9,410 nucleotides of DNA from Clostridia bacterium (lineage in GTDB: Bacteria; Bacillota; Clostridia; Christensenellales; UBA3700). The position numbers and the translations under genes were made by a program. This document shows positions 6,084 to 9,410 of this stretch, piece after piece (positions within the stretch are counted from its first letter, which is position 1; each line of letters starts with the position of its first letter). The DNA lies in NCBI GenBank assembly GCA_900772745.1, contig CAAGRV010000058.1, forward strand, positions 1 to 9,410, in the 5' to 3' direction. The notes below the pieces were generated by a model. It had not been told where the DNA came from, ran no database searches, and saw only the letters and a program-made list of their open reading frames with translations.

Positions 6084-7019
6084 TTATTTTGTTTGTATTT
6101 TGGCAGAAAAAACATGCTTTTTTGTGGTATTTTTTTGCGCGATAACTTGTATGACAATATATGCAATCATCAGCACGACTATTGAACCAATGACTACGCC
6201 ATAGGTTGCGCCGATCGAAACAGGGCGAGAGAAAAACGATAGCCTCATATCGGTAAAATTGTAAATTCCGTCCACCACTTCTTGTGGAATAGACGAGTTT
6301 TCGAGTTGTCTCATTGCGCCAGCCATAGTGTGCATTTTGGCGATGGAAGTCGAGTATGTGCTAGGCAAAAACATAAGGAAATTTTGCAGTCCTTTGCCAA
6401 AAGAAGAGATTGGCATATATGCACCGCAAATAAAGCCATATACCGAGCTTACGATTGTGCCCACCGCCGAGATTTGTCCTTGGGAAGACAGGAAAGTGTT
6501 GACAATAGTGGACAAAAGCGTGCCAAACAACGTAAGCAAAACAAGGTCAACCAAGATGAGTGCGATGTCTGCCACAGTGTAAAACCAACCCACGACCGCC
6601 GTATAAATCATACATAAAATGCTTGCAAACAAGCATACAACTAGCGTGCTGACGAAAGTTGACAGGAAGTAGGACAGTGCCACGATATGGGCTTTGACAG
6701 GGGATATAAGCAAGTCGTTCCGTGCTCCGCTCAGCTTGTCTTGCACCATCAGCATATTGGAACAAAAAGCAACCGTCACACAGCACACGGCGATGATAGA
6801 CGAGAATATTTGTCCCGCAACCAGCGAAGAGATGATTTTGTCATCAATGCTTATGCCTTGCGGAATGTTGGACACATAGCTGTCTTTGAAAACTTTGCCC
6901 AAAAATGTTGAGTAAAGTATAAGCAAAATTGCAGGTGTGATGAGCGAAGAAAAGAACAAGCCTTTGTCTTTGAAAAACAATTTTATGTTGCGTTTTGTAA
7001 GTTGTCCAAGTTCAATCAT
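6084..7019 (-). CDS. ABC-2 type transporter permease
   Basis: Membrane subunit of an ABC exporter of the DrrB/NodJ (ABC-2) type, partner of the ATPase encoded just upstream. It has a short basic amphipathic start (LTKRNIKLFFKDKG) and then six hydrophobic segments: about codons 20-43, 65-90, 108-140, 145-175, 178-202 and the C-terminal one near 270-295. The conserved ABC-2 stretch with CGAYMPISSFGKGLQNFLMF and LPSTYS lies after TM5, followed by an extracellular loop. I chose the ATG at 7019 because AAGGAG on the - strand lies 9 nt upstream; the in-frame ATG at 7025 adds two residues but would be only 3 nt from it. The start overlaps the ATPase stop by 8 bp (ATGATTGA), so translation is coupled. 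The substrate (drug, peptide or lipid-linked compound) cannot be inferred. Confidence 0.9.
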   Translation of the reverse strand: MIELGQLTKRNIKLFFKDKGLFFSSLITPAILLILYSTFLGKVFKDSYVSNIPQGISIDDKIISSLVAGQIFSSIIAVCCVTVAFCSNMLMVQDKLSGARNDLLISPVKAHIVALSYFLSTFVSTLVVCLFASILCMIYTAVVGWFYTVADIALILVDLVLLTLFGTLLSTIVNTFLSSQGQISAVGTIVSSVYGFICGAYMPISSFGKGLQNFLMFLPSTYSTSIAKMHTMAGAMRQLENSSIPQEVVDGIYNFTDMRLSFFSRPVSIGATYGVVIGSIVVLMIAYIVIQVIAQKNTTKKHVFSAKIQTK

Positions 7020-7926
7020 TGCCATATTCTCCTTGCAAATTTTTGCCCGTTGCGTTTAGGAAAACGTCGTCCATATTGCCTTTTTCTATCTCATAATCTA
7101 CGAATATCGAAGGATATTCTAGAATGAGAGAAGTGGCCTCTGCGGTGTTTTTCACTTGGATTTTGAAACCTTGCGGAATGGCAGAATAAGCCTTGCCAAG
7201 GCTTTGGATGGTCTCTTCACTGGTGTTGTAAAGCTTGATATAGTCGCCTGTATATTTGTTTTTGAGTTGGATAGGAGTGCCTTCGGTGACAATCTTGCCA
7301 CTGTCTAAGATGATGACATAGTCGCACGAAGTCGTTTCTTCCATATAGTGCGTGGTCAAGAGAATTGTCATATTGTTGCGACGGCGTAGCTCGGATAGAG
7401 CTGTCCATACCGTTTGGCGAGTTTGGGGATCAAGCCCCGTGGTAGGCTCGTCAAGAATGAGTATTTTTGGAGAATGAACAATCGCCCGTGCAATATCAAT
7501 TTTGCGACGTTGACCGCCCGAGAGTTTGCCTAGTTGCTTTTTGAGCAGTGGTTTGATATTGAGCAGTTCGTCCAGCTCGTCGAGGCGTGCTTTGAATTGG
7601 TCACCATGGATGCCGTATAGGGCAGCACGAGAAACCAAGTTGTCCAAAACGGACAAGTTTTTGTCCAAACAACAATCTTGATAGACAACGCCCAGCACAT
7701 GTTTGTATTTGTCGCTGTCATCTATGCTTTCGCCATCTACAATCACATTGCCCCCATCTCGTGGATAAAGTCCGCATAAAATGTTGATGGTGGTAGATTT
7801 GCCCGCACCATTGATGCCAAGGAAAGCAAAAAGCTCGCCTTCGTGCACGTCAAAAGATATGTCATCTACCGCCACAATGTCGCCAAAAGACTTTTTCAAA
7901 TGTTCAATTTGTATAATTTTTTTCAT
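7012..7926 (-). CDS. ABC transporter ATP-binding protein (ABC-2 exporter type)
   Basis: Cytosolic ATPase that powers the exporter whose permease gene follows. All catalytic motifs of a working nucleotide-binding domain are present in 304 residues: Walker A GINGAGKST (37-45), Q-loop Gln83, signature LSGGQ (135-139), Walker B ILILDE (155-160), D-loop and switch His193 (TTHYMEE). After about residue 215 comes the extra C-terminal domain typical of DrrA/NodI/CcmA-like ATPases (DUF4162-like), ending in a DDVFLNATG stretch. The GGGTGAG just before the ATG at 7926 is a usable but not strong ribosome binding site. It is the first gene of an ATPase-permease-ybaK operon with a clear promoter and an unusual structured leader upstream. 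Confidence 0.95.
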   Translation of the reverse strand: MKKIIQIEHLKKSFGDIVAVDDISFDVHEGELFAFLGINGAGKSTTINILCGLYPRDGGNVIVDGESIDDSDKYKHVLGVVYQDCCLDKNLSVLDNLVSRAALYGIHGDQFKARLDELDELLNIKPLLKKQLGKLSGGQRRKIDIARAIVHSPKILILDEPTTGLDPQTRQTVWTALSELRRRNNMTILLTTHYMEETTSCDYVIILDSGKIVTEGTPIQLKNKYTGDYIKLYNTSEETIQSLGKAYSAIPQGFKIQVKNTAEATSLILEYPSIFVDYEIEKGNMDDVFLNATGKNLQGEYGND

Positions 7927-7938
7927 AACTCACCCAAA

Positions 7939-7989
7939 GTGTTGTATATAGAAATAGCAAGAATTTAGCAAGTTTGCTACAACAACACT
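7939..7989 (-). promoter_or_regulatory. Structured leader / operator-like repeats ahead of the ABC operon
   Basis: TAGCAAG occurs at 7955-7961 and 7966-7972 (11 bp apart), and TTGCTA at 7974-7979 forms a perfect inverted repeat with the second copy. Outside these, AGTGTTGTA (7939-7947) can pair with TACAACAACACT (7978-7989), allowing a 3-base bulge. On the - strand this stem would enclose most of the leader and end 5 nt before the GGGTGA ribosome-binding region. The elements are seen directly; operator or attenuator function is inferred. Confidence 0.4.
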
Positions 7990-7997
7990 TCCTAATA

Positions 7998-8027
7998 ATA
8001 ATATAGGACATAAAATAAAAATGTCAA
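7998..8027 (-). promoter_or_regulatory. Sigma-70 promoter of the ABC/ybaK operon
   Basis: On the - strand, -35 TTGACA (8027-8022) is a consensus match. The -10 is TATATT (8005-8000, 16-bp spacer) or TATTAT (8003-7998, 18-bp spacer). Transcription should start near 7993, leaving a leader of about 67 nt. Confidence 0.75.
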
Positions 8028-8128
8028 TATGAGCGTCGCAAAATTTACAAAACGGGATATAAAAAGTTGCAAATACCAATTAGAGTATGGCGAAAATCTA
8101 TGTTGATTAAATATAAATAAAATTAAGA

Positions 8129-8172
8129 AGACCTTGCCAGCAAACTCAAAGTCGAATTGTCCAACAAGGTCT
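8129..8172 (-). terminator. Possible terminator of the Fic gene (long loop)
   Basis: AGACCTTG (8129-8136) and CAAGGTCT (8165-8172) are perfect 8-bp inverted arms, 4 bp after the Fic stop codon. On the - strand the hairpin is followed by TCTTAATTTTATTT. The 28-base loop and interrupted T-run make it weaker than the other terminators in the window. Confidence 0.45.
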
Positions 8173-8176
8173 CAAT

Positions 8177-9226
8177 TTAACAATTTTTTCTAAAATAATA
8201 GGTGCTTTTTCCTAAGCCTTGTTTCTCAATAAAATTCTCATCCGCAAGTTTTTTAAGTGAGCTTTCAATAGACTTAACGCTTAAACTAGGGCACAACTCA
8301 ACAATTTGAGATTTTGTAAATTTCCCAGGAGTAGTAGATATTGCTTTTTTAACCATTTCTATTGCAGGAACTTTTGATGAAACAATATCAACTCTTTCTT
8401 CAAAATCTCTATAAGCGGAAATTATTGTCCCAAGCAGATATTTTATAAAGCTTTCGGGGTTGTCATTGCCCACTTCCCAGTCTTTTTGAGATTGTGCAAG
8501 TGCATAGTAATACAAGTCTTTATTTTTAGCAATTTTTGCTTCAAGTGATATATATTTACCTACAAAATACCCGCATCTGTAAAGAAGTAGCGTCGTGAGC
8601 AACCTACTCATTCTTCCGTTGCCATCTAAAAATGGATGAATGCACAAAAAATCATGTATAAAAATTGGAATCAAGACGAGAGGGTCAACATCATTTTTTG
8701 CAATCGCTTTATTGAATTCGTCACAAATATTGTCAACAGCAATAGGCGTTTCAAATGGAGACAGGGGGGTAAATATTGTATAGGTATTTCCGCTTGTGTC
8801 TGTGCCGCTAATATAGTTTTGGACATTCTTAAAAACTCCACCTATTGCCTTTGAAGAATGACTGTAAAGCATTTTGTGAAGTTGCAAAACATAGTTGGAA
8901 GTAATAGGGATATATTCGTAACTATCGTGGATAACATTCAATACGTCTCTATATCCAGCAATTTCTTCTTCATCTCTATTTTTAGGTGTAGTTTTTTCGC
9001 TAACCAGTTGTTTTAATCTTGTATTTGTTGTCCTAATTCCTTCAATTTCGTTTGAATACGCAGTGCTTTGAACTTTGGAAATTTCCATAAGTTTTGTTAA
9101 CTCTTGTGGTTTTTGTTTTAGAAAAAACTCTTGTTTTGCCTTGTGTTCGTGTATTTGTGCAATATATGCCACAATCTCATTATCCCACTTTTTGTGTTGT
9201 AATGCAGTATAATTAAAAGTTCTCAT
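8177..9226 (-). CDS. Fic family protein (class II, autoinhibited AMPylase)
   Basis: Fic-domain enzyme expected to transfer AMP (or another nucleotide part) to a hydroxyl group of a target protein in the cytosol. The catalytic motif HPFLDGNGRMSR (197-208) is intact, with His197 as catalytic base and Asn203/Arg205/Arg208 for ATP binding. The Fic N-terminal domain (about 30-100) contains SNEIEG (58-63), the inhibitory (S/T)xxxE(G/N) helix motif with Glu62, which places it in the self-inhibited class II. About 285-345 forms a winged-helix-like C-terminus (FTKSQIVELCPSLSVKSIES), a possible DNA-binding part. At 349 residues it is full length. The ATG at 9226 has GAGGT 6 nt upstream and an in-frame stop just ahead. 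It is markedly more A/T-rich than its neighbours (counted 60-base lines: 28-42% GC, against 55-58% in the ABC ATPase), suggesting acquisition from elsewhere. No antitoxin gene adjoins it. Confidence 0.93.
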   Translation of the reverse strand: MRTFNYTALQHKKWDNEIVAYIAQIHEHKAKQEFFLKQKPQELTKLMEISKVQSTAYSNEIEGIRTTNTRLKQLVSEKTTPKNRDEEEIAGYRDVLNVIHDSYEYIPITSNYVLQLHKMLYSHSSKAIGGVFKNVQNYISGTDTSGNTYTIFTPLSPFETPIAVDNICDEFNKAIAKNDVDPLVLIPIFIHDFLCIHPFLDGNGRMSRLLTTLLLYRCGYFVGKYISLEAKIAKNKDLYYYALAQSQKDWEVGNDNPESFIKYLLGTIISAYRDFEERVDIVSSKVPAIEMVKKAISTTPGKFTKSQIVELCPSLSVKSIESSLKKLADENFIEKQGLGKSTYYFRKNC

Positions 9227-9246
9227 ACGCCTACCTCGCTATGCTT

Positions 9247-9297
9247 TTCTCCTAAATTATATACAAAAATAGGAGAATAGTCAAGTGCGTAGGAGAA
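9247..9297 (-). promoter_or_regulatory. Fic promoter with three TAGGAGAA boxes
   Basis: On the - strand, -35 TTGACT (9284-9279), 17-bp spacer, -10 TATAAT (9261-9256); transcription should start near 9249, with a leader of about 23 nt. TAGGAGAA occurs on the + strand at 9270-9277 (inside the spacer) and 9290-9297 (just upstream of -35), and inverted as TTCTCCTA at 9247-9254 (at the start point). The two direct copies are 20 bp apart, and the inverted copy gives an 8-bp inverted repeat with a 15-bp centre. The positions suit a repressor that blocks polymerase; the binding protein is unknown. Confidence 0.7.
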
Positions 9298-9410
9298 AGA
9301 AAACATTTTTGGAAGTAAATTTTCATAATTGTTTGTGTTGGTTTCAAACATTTTTTAAAGAAAAATGCTCAATGTTGAAGTTTTGAGTAAAAATATGATA
9401 TAGATTTTAA

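Noticed and set aside
8177..9300. Fic as toxin of a two-gene toxin-antitoxin pair
   Set aside because: No small antitoxin gene adjoins it, and the inhibitory motif is built into the protein (class II), so a separate antitoxin is not required.
9330..9356. TGTTTG/CAAACA hairpin followed by six T at the window end
   Set aside because: The stem is only 6 bp and A/T-rich with a 9-base loop, and no + strand gene precedes it.

Overview
The window looks like chromosomal DNA from a low-to-moderate GC Gram-positive bacterium, probably a member of the Clostridia/Firmicutes (an inference from AGGAG-type ribosome binding sites, A/T-rich intergenic DNA with TTGACA/TATAAT promoters, hairpin-plus-T terminators and a lipoprotein signal peptide; no taxonomic marker gene is present). 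Nine protein genes are supported. The first five are on the + strand and the last four on the - strand, and the two halves converge on back-to-back terminators at about 5464-5591. There are no rRNA, tRNA, CRISPR or insertion-sequence features.

Layout. 1-1520: 3' part of a GPH-family (melibiose-carrier-like) sugar symporter, cut by the window edge, with its own terminator. 1675-3319: a two-gene operon with an 8-bp overlap, encoding an ECF sigma factor and a single-pass membrane protein that is almost certainly its anti-sigma factor. 3608-4642: a separately transcribed secreted lipoprotein. 4905-5444: a protein of the L-2-amino-thiazoline-4-carboxylate hydrolase family with a good sigma-70 promoter. 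5590-7926 (- strand): an ABC exporter (ATPase, then permease, overlapping) followed after 23 bp by a YbaK/EbsC Cys-tRNA(Pro) deacylase. 8177-9226 (- strand): an autoinhibited (class II) Fic protein AMPylase that is visibly more A/T-rich than its neighbours. The last 113 bp (9298-9410) are A/T-rich and I see no gene there.

The most interesting part is 1600-4642. The extracellular domain of the putative anti-sigma factor (about residues 87-366 of 376) and the mature part of the downstream lipoprotein are paralogues. They show collinear matches, including a 25-residue ungapped block with 9 identities and a conserved F-x-Y-x(3)-ENGKL block. The upstream regions of the sigma and lipoprotein genes also share a TTGCAAAA/A-tract/CCAATAAA/TTGTA arrangement, with CCAATAAA and TTGTA exactly 21 bp apart (start to start) in both. 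This suggests a self-contained envelope-sensing module in which an ECF sigma factor controls both its own operon and a lipoprotein copy of its anti-sigma factor's sensor domain, which could act as co-receptor, decoy or feedback ligand.

Two other regulatory regions stand out. The Fic promoter (TTGACT-17-TATAAT) is covered by three copies of TAGGAGAA. The ABC operon has a TTGACA promoter followed by a leader with three TAGCAA half-sites and a possible long stem just ahead of the start codon.
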